Part shown: positions 56,599-64,000 of the stretch, piece after piece
How the letters are laid out: each line of letters opens with the position of its first letter
Numbering within the stretch: the stretch's first letter is position 1
Assembly: GCF_003058465.1 (NCBI RefSeq)
Contig: NZ_CP028901.1
Coordinates: 3,472,001 to 3,536,000 of the forward strand
Source: Orrella marina
GTDB lineage: Bacteria; Pseudomonadota; Gammaproteobacteria; Burkholderiales; Burkholderiaceae_B
Direction of reading: 5' to 3'
Length of the DNA stretch: 64,000 nucleotides
The notes under the pieces: generated by a model
What the model was told of the DNA's origin: nothing
Databases searched by the model: none
What the model saw: the letters and a program-made list of their open reading frames with translations, nothing else
Program-made: the position numbers and the translations under genes

Positions 56599-57387
56599 TT
56601 AATCACGGTGTAAATACGATGGCTCAGATAATGTGGATCTGCGGGTCAGCTTGCGTCGTCCCGTCAGCAAGTCCCGGATCTGATTGATGCGCAGGTCGAC
56701 ATAGTGAGGTCGGCCCTTTCTTCTGTGCGCAAAGGGCGTGCCTGGATGGTAAATGTGCACTGTGCGCAACCCGACTGCGCGAGCGGCTTTCAAGTTGCTG
56801 AGTGTATCTTCGATCAGAACGGTTCTACCTGGACGTGTCCCTTCACAAGCCAGTATGTGGCGCATCAGTGATACAGAGGGTTTAGGGCGGTAGTGTCCGT
56901 GAACCCGCATGTGCTCGACAGACCAGATGCTTTCGAAGTCTTTCAGGATGCCGAGGTGCATCAAAACGGCTTTGGCATAGTGCAGAGGCGCATTGGTGAC
57001 CAGAACTTTGCGCCCGGGTAGCTTTCTGAAGCGGTGAGCCAATCCTTTCTCTGCTTTGATCAGGGGCCTGACATCAAAAGAGTGGCTGCGATAAAGAAAC
57101 TGGTGGGGGTCGACATCATGGTGTTTGGCCAGTCCGATCATGGTGGCACCGTATTGCTCCCAGTATTTACGGCGTAGCTCATGTGCAGTGGTCTCATCGA
57201 CGTTCAGACTTTCCATCACAGCTTCAGTCATGCCGACACTGATGTGCGCGAAGATCTTGTGGGAGGTGTCGTGCAGGGTGTTGTCCAGATCGAATAGCCA
57301 CACCCAGTCATCAGGACGGTGACTTGATCTGTGAATGCTGGCCCTGCGAACGCGAGTCGCAGGGCGTGTCAGTTGCCTGTAAGACAT
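56599..57387 (-). CDS. HAD-superfamily pyrimidine 5'-nucleotidase-like phosphatase
   Basis: 262 residues. HAD motif I LFDLDNTLHDTSH (nucleophile and acid Asp), motif II LVTNAPLHYAKAVL, and motif III/IV GHYRPKPSVSLM to VLIEDTLSNLKAARAVGLRTV. This subgroup (Sdt1/YjjG-like) dephosphorylates pyrimidine nucleotides. The start overlaps the argB stop by one base (TAATG), so translation is coupled to argB. The N-terminal ~25 residues before motif I are Arg-rich and may be partly untranslated. Confidence 0.9.
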   Translation of the reverse strand: MSYRQLTRPATRVRRASIHRSSHRPDDWVWLFDLDNTLHDTSHKIFAHISVGMTEAVMESLNVDETTAHELRRKYWEQYGATMIGLAKHHDVDPHQFLYRSHSFDVRPLIKAEKGLAHRFRKLPGRKVLVTNAPLHYAKAVLMHLGILKDFESIWSVEHMRVHGHYRPKPSVSLMRHILACEGTRPGRTVLIEDTLSNLKAARAVGLRTVHIYHPGTPFAHRRKGRPHYVDLRINQIRDLLTGRRKLTRRSTLSEPSYLHRD

Positions 57388-58286
57388 TAGTGCGACGAGA
57401 TCATGGTGCCTACGCCTCGATCAGTCAGTACTTCGAGCAACAGGCAGTGCGGCACCCGTCCATCGACGACATGCACGGATTTGACTCCGTTGCGGGCAGC
57501 GTCGAGTGCAGACGAGATCTTGGGCAGCATGCCACCGGATATCGTGCCGTCTTCGAACAATGCGTCAATTTTGCGAGCAGACAACTCGCCCAGCAAATTG
57601 CCATCTTTGTCGAGTACACCAGGGGTGTTGGTCATCATCAGCAGCTTTTCAGCGCCAAGCACTTCTGCGATCTTGCCCGCCACCACATCCGCGTTGATGT
57701 TGTACGCCAGACCATCCTCTCCAAATCCGATTGGTGAAATGACCGGTATGAACTGATCTTTCTGCAAGGCTTTAACCACAGCAGGATCGATCTGCGTGAT
57801 GTCACCAACGAATCCGATATCAAACGGGTTCTCGGGGTCGTCCTTGTTCTCCATCAGCTTCTTGCGCGCCCGGATAAGTCCGCCGTCCTTTCCGGTCAGG
57901 CCGACGGCCTTTCCGCCCGCTTCGGTGATCATCATGACGATGTCTTGCTGGACCTGGCCACCAAGTACCCATTCAACCACTTCCATGGTTTCATGGTCGG
58001 TCACCCGCATTCCCTGCACAAAAGTTCCCTTCTTGCCAATCAGGTTCAGCGCCTGATCGATCTGCGGTCCGCCGCCATGCACGACCACCGGATTCATCCC
58101 GACAAGCTTCAACAGAACGACGTCATGCGCAAAACTTCGCTGCAGAACCTCTTCTGTCATGGCGTTGCCACCATACTTGATGACGATCGTTCTGCCATGG
58201 AATTGTCGGATATACGGCAGTGATTCTGACAGAACCCGGGCAACGAGATCCGGAGCGAGTGCGAGGGAGTCAGCGGAGTTCGACAT
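57387..58286 (-). CDS. argB: Acetylglutamate kinase
   Basis: 299 residues. Phosphorylates N-acetylglutamate in arginine synthesis. [89 protein letters not shown] and [29 protein letters not shown] are all there. Coupled to the HAD phosphatase downstream. Confidence 0.97.
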   Translation of the reverse strand: MSNSADSLALAPDLVARVLSESLPYIRQFHGRTIVIKYGGNAMTEEVLQRSFAHDVVLLKLVGMNPVVVHGGGPQIDQALNLIGKKGTFVQGMRVTDHETMEVVEWVLGGQVQQDIVMMITEAGGKAVGLTGKDGGLIRARKKLMENKDDPENPFDIGFVGDITQIDPAVVKALQKDQFIPVISPIGFGEDGLAYNINADVVAGKIAEVLGAEKLLMMTNTPGVLDKDGNLLGELSARKIDALFEDGTISGGMLPKISSALDAARNGVKSVHVVDGRVPHCLLLEVLTDRGVGTMISSH

Positions 58287-58322
58287 GGCGGACCCTTATG
58301 TGGTGTGGAGTGGTGGGAATGA

Positions 58323-58814
58323 TCAGCTCGCCAGAGCTGTCTGCACGGTGTTTTTCAATTCCTGTTTGTCATAGTTGCCCAGGTACCGCTTGATGATGGA
58401 CCCGTCCTTGCCAACCAGAAAGGCAATCGGGGTCAGTCGGACATCTCCAAACGCCTTGGCGACTTCGCCGGAGCCGTCAATCGCCACGGTAAAAGGCAAC
58501 TCTCGAGTCTGGGCGAACTGTTTAACGTACGGGACCGGATCATAAGACATGGCGACCGCTACAACATCAAAACCTTCAGGCGCAAACTCTTCGTAAAGAG
58601 CGATTGTATCGGGCATTTGACGTACACAGGTGACGCAACTGGTTGCCCAGAACTTGACCAGTACGACCTTGCCGCGCATGTCCTCAAGCGGGATCTGTTG
58701 CTCTTCCAGAGTATGAAACGTGACTGCTGGCGCCTGGGGCTTCGGCGCTAACAGGAACCACGCGCCTGCGCCGATCAGGCAGGCGAGAACCAGGATTGAT
58801 ACGAGCTTTTTCAT
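58323..58814 (-). CDS. TlpA-like thioredoxin-family protein, membrane anchored
   Basis: 163 residues: an uncleaved or signal-type N-terminal helix (3-22), then a thioredoxin/TlpA fold with active-site CVTC (C60, C63) in KFWATSCVTCVRQMP and cis-Pro in LTPIAF. Probably a periplasmic disulfide reductase; cytochrome-c or other thiol targets are possible but not shown. Confidence 0.92.
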   Translation of the reverse strand: MKKLVSILVLACLIGAGAWFLLAPKPQAPAVTFHTLEEQQIPLEDMRGKVVLVKFWATSCVTCVRQMPDTIALYEEFAPEGFDVVAVAMSYDPVPYVKQFAQTRELPFTVAIDGSGEVAKAFGDVRLTPIAFLVGKDGSIIKRYLGNYDKQELKNTVQTALAS

Positions 58815-58856
58815 GGTGTCATTCGGTCAGGTTTGCATTTGAAATTTGCCTGCAAC

Positions 58857-59597
58857 TCAGATGGGTCGTGCCTGTGGGGAGGATTGCGGTAAAACGGGTA
58901 CCGTACTTGGGGTTGGCCCCGGTGCCACGCTCGTGCTTGTGGCAGGTTGCTGAGAGGCCGATGCTCCACTGCCACCTGTCTGCACCGGGTTCGGGTCGGT
59001 CCCACCTCTCAGTCGATTGATTTCCTCTTCTGAGCGGATGTCAAAGAGGGTGAACACTTCCTTGACTCCGCTGATAGAGCTGACGGTCCTTGCGATGTCG
59101 GAAGCCTGCTGCTGGGTCACGATGCCCTGGATGTATACGTTACCGTCCTCAACAGTCACTTTGAGTGAGCCGGAAGGGATACCTCGGGTGGCAATCAGAG
59201 TGGTGCGAATTTTCGAAGACAACCATGTGTCCGCGGTGACTTGCGAGAAGGGCAGTTTGCTGCCGACGTTGATCCGGTCGATGACCGACTTCACGTTGGG
59301 TATGCCGCTGACCAGACTCACCGCCTTGTTACGGACCTCTGCATCACTGGCGTCACCAGTCAGCAGAACGACACCGTTGTAAGACGAGGCGTTGATCCTG
59401 GCGAGTTCCGAAAACTGTGACTGCAACAGACTGGCTGTCTTGAACTCGATCTCGGTGTCCTCAAGTTGCTGGCCGGTCGTACGTGGATCCGATGCGATTG
59501 AAGCGGTTGTCAGGGCCGCACTACCGACAACCATGGGTGCGCAACCCGCAATGGCGAGACTCATGGCAGTCATCGCGCTCATGAGGACCAGGCGCAT
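58857..59597 (-). CDS. BON-domain outer-membrane lipoprotein (YraP/DolP-like)
   Basis: 246 residues from ATG 59597, with lipobox IAGC and two BON domains (~55-120 and ~130-200; e.g. INASSYNGVVLLTGDASDAEVRNKA and GSLKVTVEDGNVYIQGIVTQQQASDIARTV), then a Pro/Ser/Gln tail. DolP-type proteins support outer-membrane integrity and BAM function. An in-frame ATG at 59693 overlaps the SIS gene stop (ATGA), so coupled initiation there with a 52-residue leader is possible, though it would give an unusually long signal. The SIS-BON order matches the diaA-dolP pair of other proteobacteria. Confidence 0.9.
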   Translation of the reverse strand: MRLVLMSAMTAMSLAIAGCAPMVVGSAALTTASIASDPRTTGQQLEDTEIEFKTASLLQSQFSELARINASSYNGVVLLTGDASDAEVRNKAVSLVSGIPNVKSVIDRINVGSKLPFSQVTADTWLSSKIRTTLIATRGIPSGSLKVTVEDGNVYIQGIVTQQQASDIARTVSSISGVKEVFTLFDIRSEEEINRLRGGTDPNPVQTGGSGASASQQPATSTSVAPGPTPSTVPVLPQSSPQARPI

Positions 59598-59689
59598 AGC
59601 ACTTGTACCCGGGCATGCTGGCTGGGTCGAATGCTGGTCGTGCAGGACAGCTCCGTTGCTTTTACTCGAAATGGATGTGCTGTGTACTG

Positions 59690-60283
59690 TCATTGTGGCT
59701 CCCCCAGAAGCAAGGCATCGATACCGTCGCAAATAAGATGGAGTAACAGAATGTGCATCTCCTGTATTCGCATGGTTCGGTGGTGTGGGACGCATAAATG
59801 AACGTCGGTTTCGTAGAGCATCTGTCCGATCTTGCCGCCGTCTCGGCCTGTCAGAGCGATGACAGCCATCTCTCTTTCATGTGCCGTCTGGATGGCTTGC
59901 AGGACGTTGCCAGAGTTACCGCTTGTCGAAATGGCAAGCAGAATATCCCCCGGCATGCCCAGCGCAGCTACCTGACGCGAAAAAACCTGGTCGAATCCAT
60001 AGTCGTTGCCAACTGCGGTCATGATCGATGTGTCCGCGCTCAGTGTGACCGCAGCAAGCGGCAAGCGTTCCCGCTCAAAGCGCCCAACCAGTTCGGCCAC
60101 GAAATGTTGTGAGTCAGCAGCAGATCCGCCATTGCCGCATGCGAGCACCTTGGAGCCATTGGTCAGTGCCTGAAAACAGACCTCGATCGCGACTTCTAAC
60201 GGGGTTCCAAGCGCATCCAGCGTTCGGCTTGCTGTCTCGATGTGATCATCGAAATGATTGGAAAGCAGACTTGACAGGTTCAT
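59690..60283 (-). CDS. SIS-domain protein, DiaA/GmhA type
   Basis: 197 residues. Phosphosugar-binding SIS fold: VLACGNGGSAADSQHFVAELVGRFERERLPL, STSGNSGNVLQAI and the C-terminal HRTMRIQEMHILLLHLICDGID. Either a DnaA-binding replication-initiation protein (DiaA) or sedoheptulose-7-phosphate isomerase (GmhA); neighbourhood (BON protein downstream) favours DiaA, while the Glu/His residues of GmhA are also present, so I leave the symbol blank. Confidence 0.92.
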   Translation of the reverse strand: MNLSSLLSNHFDDHIETASRTLDALGTPLEVAIEVCFQALTNGSKVLACGNGGSAADSQHFVAELVGRFERERLPLAAVTLSADTSIMTAVGNDYGFDQVFSRQVAALGMPGDILLAISTSGNSGNVLQAIQTAHEREMAVIALTGRDGGKIGQMLYETDVHLCVPHHRTMRIQEMHILLLHLICDGIDALLLGEPQ

Positions 60284-60775
60284 GGCGTAGAGAACAATGA
60301 GGAGATCGGGTGATTGGTCGAGTGTAACGCTTCGAACTTTTCATTATCTCACGTTGACTTTGTGCTTCTGAATATATCCGTGCCATAAAGTGGCTCAAAC
60401 AAAGGATGCGAAACGCTCGTCTTGACGCAGGCGTTGATTGCGACACGCCGTGTCACGTCGCAGCATTGCAACCTGGAGCGATTCTTCGTGTAGTTGTTCC
60501 GTCTCGCAGCAGGGCAGACGTGTGCGGCGACTGGAAAGGGTGTGAGTCATCATTCGTGCAAATTTCCTGTACAGAACGGATTGCTCGCAAAACTCGGCGT
60601 TCCAGTGTGGTGGTTATTGTTTTCACCACTTACTTTTGATGCCAGAGTGGGATAAAAGAGATCTTAGAATTGCCTGGTTCTGCGTGTGGCAAACAGGTGA
60701 CCGGACAATACAATACGGGTGCTGAAGAGCCTGGGCGTGGTGCACCGGGTGACTTGACTTTTGACTGGATTACGC
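60284..60775. other. Intergenic region upstream of the AGCS symporter gene
   Basis: I see no convincing gene; the 60406-60639 frame has no ribosome site and no family resemblance. I looked for a glycine riboswitch, common before AGCS transporters, and found none of its core motifs. Probably holds divergent promoters. Confidence 0.55.
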
Positions 60776-62179
60776 ATGGACCTCATTATCGATTTCATCA
60801 ACGGCATCCTCTGGAACTACGTTCTCATCTACGGTTTGCTGGCCGTTGGTGTGTGGTTCACGCTCAAGCTCGGGTTCTTGCAGTTTCGCCACTTTCCGGA
60901 GTTTTTCCGGTTGGTGATGCAGGCTCCGGAGGCAGACAAGGGTGGAATCACGCCGTTCCAGGCATTGTGTACAAGCCTGGCTTCGCGAGTCGGGACAGGC
61001 AACATCGCCGGTGTGGCCGTTGCCCTTTCACTGGGTGGGCCAGGGGCGATCTTCTGGATGTGGGTGGTTGCGCTTCTCGGTATGGCGACCGCTTATGCGG
61101 AGAGCACGCTCGCCCAGTTGTACAAGGTACGGGACGAAGAGGGCAACTTCAGAGGTGGTCCGGCGTTCTACATTGCAAACGGCTTGAAGGCGCCGTGGGC
61201 TGCTGTCATATTCTCGATCTGTCTCATTCTTGCGTTTGGGCTGGTGTTCAATGCTGTCCAGGCTAATTCGATTGCCGAGGCGATGGAAGGGGCGTTTGGT
61301 GTGCCCAAGCTCTGGGTGGGTGTTGCGATCGCGGTCCTCACCGGAGTCATCATCTTTGGAGGGATACAGAAAATTGCTAAAGTCGCCGAGTTGCTGGTGC
61401 CTTTTATGGCAATCGCGTATCTGTTGCTGGCGATCTACGTCATGATCGTCAATTTCACGGAAGTGCCTGGAGTCATTGCGCTGATCGTCAAGAGCGCTTT
61501 TGGGTTCGAGCCAGCTGTGGGCGGCGTGATAGGGGCCATGCTTCAGGGTATCAAGCGTGGCCTGTACTCCAACGAAGCTGGCATGGGGTCCGCGCCTAAC
61601 ATTGCTGCTGTCGCCACCCCGCAACCGCATCATCCTTCGTCCCAAGGCTTTGTTCAGGCTTTGGGTGTGTTTATCGACACAATTCTGATCTGCACGGCCA
61701 CGGCAGTTCTCATTCTGTTGTCGGGAGTGTTGTCCGGGGCACCGGGGATGACAGGTGCCGCCCTGACACAGGAGGCGTTTTCCGTTCATGTTGGCGGTGC
61801 CGGGGTCTACTTCATCGCGATCGCGGTGCTGTTGTTTGCGTTTACGTCCATCATTGGCAATTACGCTTACGCAGAGAACGCACTGAGTTATCTGAATGCC
61901 CACGGACATTTCTGGCGTAACGCACTTCGCGCGGGCGTGCTGCTCATGGTGGTATGGGGTGCCTACGAGAGTGTTTTGACGGTGTTCAACGCCGCCGATG
62001 CTGCGATGGGGCTGATGGCCAGCGTAAACCTGATCGCCATCGTGCTGCTCTCAAAGGTGGTCATCAAGCTCACCAGAGACTATCTGGATCAGAAGCGCAC
62101 TGGCACGCCTCGGTTTAACAGTGATGATTATCCGGAGCTGAAAGGTCAGATCGAGTCAGATATCTGGACCAACAAATAA
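60776..62179 (+). CDS. Alanine/glycine:cation symporter (AGCS) family transporter
   Basis: 467 residues with about 10-11 membrane segments. LCTSLASRVGTGNIAGVAVALSLGGPGAIFWMW, and the GLYSNEAGMGSAPNIAA loop, are AGCS signatures. Moves alanine or glycine inward with Na+. ATG 60776. A divergent GntR gene of the FCD class lies immediately downstream on the opposite strand, but its own promoter faces the next gene, so regulation of this transporter is not implied. Confidence 0.95.
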   Translation: MDLIIDFINGILWNYVLIYGLLAVGVWFTLKLGFLQFRHFPEFFRLVMQAPEADKGGITPFQALCTSLASRVGTGNIAGVAVALSLGGPGAIFWMWVVALLGMATAYAESTLAQLYKVRDEEGNFRGGPAFYIANGLKAPWAAVIFSICLILAFGLVFNAVQANSIAEAMEGAFGVPKLWVGVAIAVLTGVIIFGGIQKIAKVAELLVPFMAIAYLLLAIYVMIVNFTEVPGVIALIVKSAFGFEPAVGGVIGAMLQGIKRGLYSNEAGMGSAPNIAAVATPQPHHPSSQGFVQALGVFIDTILICTATAVLILLSGVLSGAPGMTGAALTQEAFSVHVGGAGVYFIAIAVLLFAFTSIIGNYAYAENALSYLNAHGHFWRNALRAGVLLMVVWGAYESVLTVFNAADAAMGLMASVNLIAIVLLSKVVIKLTRDYLDQKRTGTPRFNSDDYPELKGQIESDIWTNK

Positions 62180-62245
62180 CACAGCCCAAGAGACTGTGCT
62201 GGACCAGCGCTGTGATGTAACTGGTTCAGCTTCTGGTCCATGCGG

Positions 62246-62905
62246 TCAGTTCAGCAAGTCCCTGGGCATATTGACGATCATGTCTGTGACGCCTCTGGTG
62301 CCGTGACCAGGACTCATATGAAGAAACATAGCGCTGGCAGCCTGTCTGGAGTCATGATCTATGATGGCTTTTACGATATCAGTGTGCATGGCGTAGGACG
62401 CCGGAATACGTCCTACTGCTCCAAATGCATGCCGCCTGTAGGCACCTGTCTGGGTACGCATGCGCAGGATGTCCTGACGCAGATAGGGGTTGCGCGAGCC
62501 TCTGTATAGAATCTCGTGAAATGCCATGTTGGCCTGCTGCCATCCGAGTTCATCATTTGACTCAACGATCGGCAGGGTGTTTTGATGCAAGTCTTGGAGT
62601 GACTTGCGTTCCTCGTTAGTCATCCGCTCGCATGCATATCTAGCACAAAGGCTTTCGAGCTCTGCCAGCAACTCCCACATCGAAAGGAGCTGTTGAACGT
62701 CCATCTTGGCCACGACCATGCCGCCGCGAGGCAGACTGGTCAGAAGGCCCTGAGCTTGAAGCTGTAGCAGCGCCTCGCGCACGGGCGTACGAGAGACAGC
62801 ATGAGTGGCTGCCAGTTTGGACTCGTCGACGGGATCTCCCGGGAGTAAGCTGGCTTCTCTAATTTGCTGCTCGATCGATTGACGGATTCTGTCGCTGACC
62901 TTCAT
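62246..62905 (-). CDS. GntR-family transcriptional regulator, FCD subclass
   Basis: 219 residues: N-terminal winged helix (EQQIREASLLPGDPVDESKLAATHAVSRTPVREALLQLQAQGLL) and C-terminal FCD ligand domain with the metal/acid-binding His and Asn positions (QQANMAFHEILYRGSRNPYL; YAMHTDIVKAIIDHD). Usually represses a neighbouring catabolic operon until a carboxylic acid binds. Divergent from the alpha/beta-hydrolase gene with a palindrome in between. Confidence 0.92.
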   Translation of the reverse strand: MKVSDRIRQSIEQQIREASLLPGDPVDESKLAATHAVSRTPVREALLQLQAQGLLTSLPRGGMVVAKMDVQQLLSMWELLAELESLCARYACERMTNEERKSLQDLHQNTLPIVESNDELGWQQANMAFHEILYRGSRNPYLRQDILRMRTQTGAYRRHAFGAVGRIPASYAMHTDIVKAIIDHDSRQAASAMFLHMSPGHGTRGVTDMIVNMPRDLLN

Positions 62906-63207
62906 GAGTTCCTGGTTCTAGGTTGGCTGTCTGTCTTGCAGATTTGTCTGCGTTCGTATAGTGTACTATGGACTCAAATATATAATTGAAAATCATATAC
63001 ATACGTTATATTAACCAAATAATACCGCTGATCCGTTTGCTTTATCCAGTTGTCTGTTTATTCTGGTGAGTGCGTTAACCTGGCGCAAGCAGGCGACGGC
63101 GATGTATATCCAGCGTGCCTGAGAGTGTCTCACGGGTTGATTGCTTGTCCAGTATCAGTGAGACATTGTTCCGACACATAACCAGATTGTCAGATAGAGG
63201 TACTGAA
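62906..63207. other. Divergent intergenic region between gntR and the alpha/beta hydrolase
   Basis: No gene. AT-rich centre (62975-63030). Holds the candidate operator at 62958-62969 and presumably both promoters. Confidence 0.6.
62958..62969. promoter_or_regulatory. Candidate GntR (FCD) operator palindrome
   Basis: ATAGT GT ACTAT, a 5-base inverted repeat with a GT centre, 52 bases upstream of the GntR start and about 240 bases upstream of the hydrolase start. FCD regulators favour short GT...AC palindromes of this sort. No experimental basis in the sequence. Confidence 0.45.
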
Positions 63208-64000
63208 ATGCCTTACGCAGTAGCTTCGGATGGAGTTCGTCTTCACTACCAGTCGACCGGACAGGGAGAACCCATCATTTTTGTGCACGAGTTTGCCGGG
63301 GACAGTCGAAGCTGGGAGGCTCAGGTTCGGCATTTCAGTCGACAGTATCAGTGTGTCGTCTTCGATGCCAGAGGATATCCGCCGTCGGATGTGCCTGAGT
63401 CCGTTCAGGCGTATTCTCAGGCACAGGCAGTGCGCGACATTGCGAGCGTCATGGATGCGCTGGAGATTGAGAAGGCACACATTGTTGGCCTTTCCATGGG
63501 AGGATTTGCAACTCTGCATTTTGGGTTGACCCTTCCTGCTCGCGCATTGTCGTTGTGCGTTGCCGGAGTTGGTTATGGCGCAGAGCCCGAGAAGCGCAGC
63601 CAGTTCAGGCACGAAGCAGAAGTGGTTGCGTCATCGCTCATGGACATTGGCATGGAAGCTTTTGCGCAACGGTATGCACAGGGTCCTACACGGATTCCGT
63701 TTCAGCGTGATGATGCACGGGGCTTTGATGAGTTTGTCGAACAGTTAAAGACCCACAGTGCGCTGGGCTCAGCCAATACCCAACTGGGGGTGCAGCGTGA
63801 GAGGCCGTCCCTGTATGACCTGCAGGATGACCTGTCCAGACTTACCGTCCCGACACTGGTTTTGAATGGTGACGAAGACTGGCCATGTCTGGCTCCAGGG
63901 CTGATGCTCAAACGCGTGATTCCCTCGGCAGCACTTTGTGTTCTCCCAAATTGTGGACACACAATCAACCTTGAGGTGCCAGATCAATTCAACAAAGTAG
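63208..64000 (+). CDS. Alpha/beta-hydrolase fold protein (3' end outside window)
   Basis: 264 residues visible; the frame runs open off the end of the window. ATG 63208 follows AGAGG. FVHEFAGDSRSWEAQV with the oxyanion loop, nucleophile Ser in HIVGLSMGGFATLHFG, acid Asp in LVLNGDEDWP, and catalytic His in NCGHTIN are all present, so only the last residues are missing. Resembles 3-oxoadipate enol-lactonase and related lactonases/esterases; substrate unknown. Its divergence from an FCD GntR regulator suggests a small catabolic operon starting here. Confidence 0.9.
   Translation, partial: MPYAVASDGVRLHYQSTGQGEPIIFVHEFAGDSRSWEAQVRHFSRQYQCVVFDARGYPPSDVPESVQAYSQAQAVRDIASVMDALEIEKAHIVGLSMGGFATLHFGLTLPARALSLCVAGVGYGAEPEKRSQFRHEAEVVASSLMDIGMEAFAQRYAQGPTRIPFQRDDARGFDEFVEQLKTHSALGSANTQLGVQRERPSLYDLQDDLSRLTVPTLVLNGDEDWPCLAPGLMLKRVIPSAALCVLPNCGHTINLEVPDQFNKV

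Noticed and set aside
60284..60775. Glycine riboswitch before the AGCS symporter gene
   Set aside because: The conserved glycine-aptamer core motifs are not present.
61028..61909. Long antisense frame across the AGCS gene
   Set aside because: Mirror of a high-GC membrane-protein gene with an overwhelming family match on the plus strand.

Overview
The window looks like chromosomal DNA of a betaproteobacterium of the order Burkholderiales, most likely Alcaligenaceae (Bordetella/Achromobacter relatives). The evidence is gene order: def...fmt, rsmB-DUF4390-ntrY-ntrX-trkA-trkH, comF-trmL, gpsA-secB-grxC-rhodanese-(gpmA, envC, ctpA, thiF), and argB/HAD/TlpA/BON/SIS. Bug-type solute receptors are also typical of the group. 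GC content is fairly high over most of the window and clearly lower between about 13.6 and 22 kb. I see no rRNA, tRNA, CRISPR array or insertion sequence.

1-5.6 kb: the 3' end of an FtsX-type ABC permease is followed by a compact set of envelope genes. These are a secreted protein with a formylglycine-generating-enzyme-like (FGE/SUMF1) domain and a coiled coil, two coiled-coil lipoproteins, a membrane-anchored von Willebrand A protein with a Pro-Glu stalk, and a small secreted protein with three Cys-rich repeats. I do not recognise this assembly as a named system; it is my best candidate for an undescribed one.

5.8-9.8 kb: an acetyltransferase, then a translationally coupled phosphorelay on the minus strand: a response regulator with an excisionase-type DNA-binding domain, a sensor kinase, a receiver and an HPt protein. 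9.9-13.6 kb: a decayed amidohydrolase pseudogene, a small conserved-looking protein, an hsp20 gene with a clear sigma-32 promoter and a ROSE-like RNA thermometer, and a class III aminotransferase broken by a one-base frameshift.

13.6-22 kb: a lower-GC catabolic island with AT-rich flanks. It carries an ABC importer, a TauD/TfdA dioxygenase, a Bug receptor, a short-chain dehydrogenase, a carboxymuconolactone-decarboxylase-like protein and an Asp/Glu-racemase/maleate-isomerase-like enzyme. The substrate is unknown. 22-33 kb: SMP-30 lactonase, a Spy-like periplasmic protein, tcuR-tcuA-tcuB (tricarballylate oxidation), selD, a MgtC/DUF4010 membrane protein, YggS, azurin and a chromate transporter.

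33-64 kb is mostly conserved housekeeping: translation and rRNA modification (def, fmt, rimO, rsmB, trmL), nitrogen signalling and potassium uptake (ntrYX, trkAH), protein export and redox (secB, grxC), glycolysis and cell division (gpmA, envC, ctpA), arginine synthesis (argB) and outer-membrane maintenance (SIS and BON proteins). Oddities here are a frameshifted NtrY C-terminus, a YbdK-like protein without its catalytic residues, a ComF homologue without its PRPP loop, and a 117-base convergent gene overlap. The window ends inside an alpha/beta-hydrolase gene.
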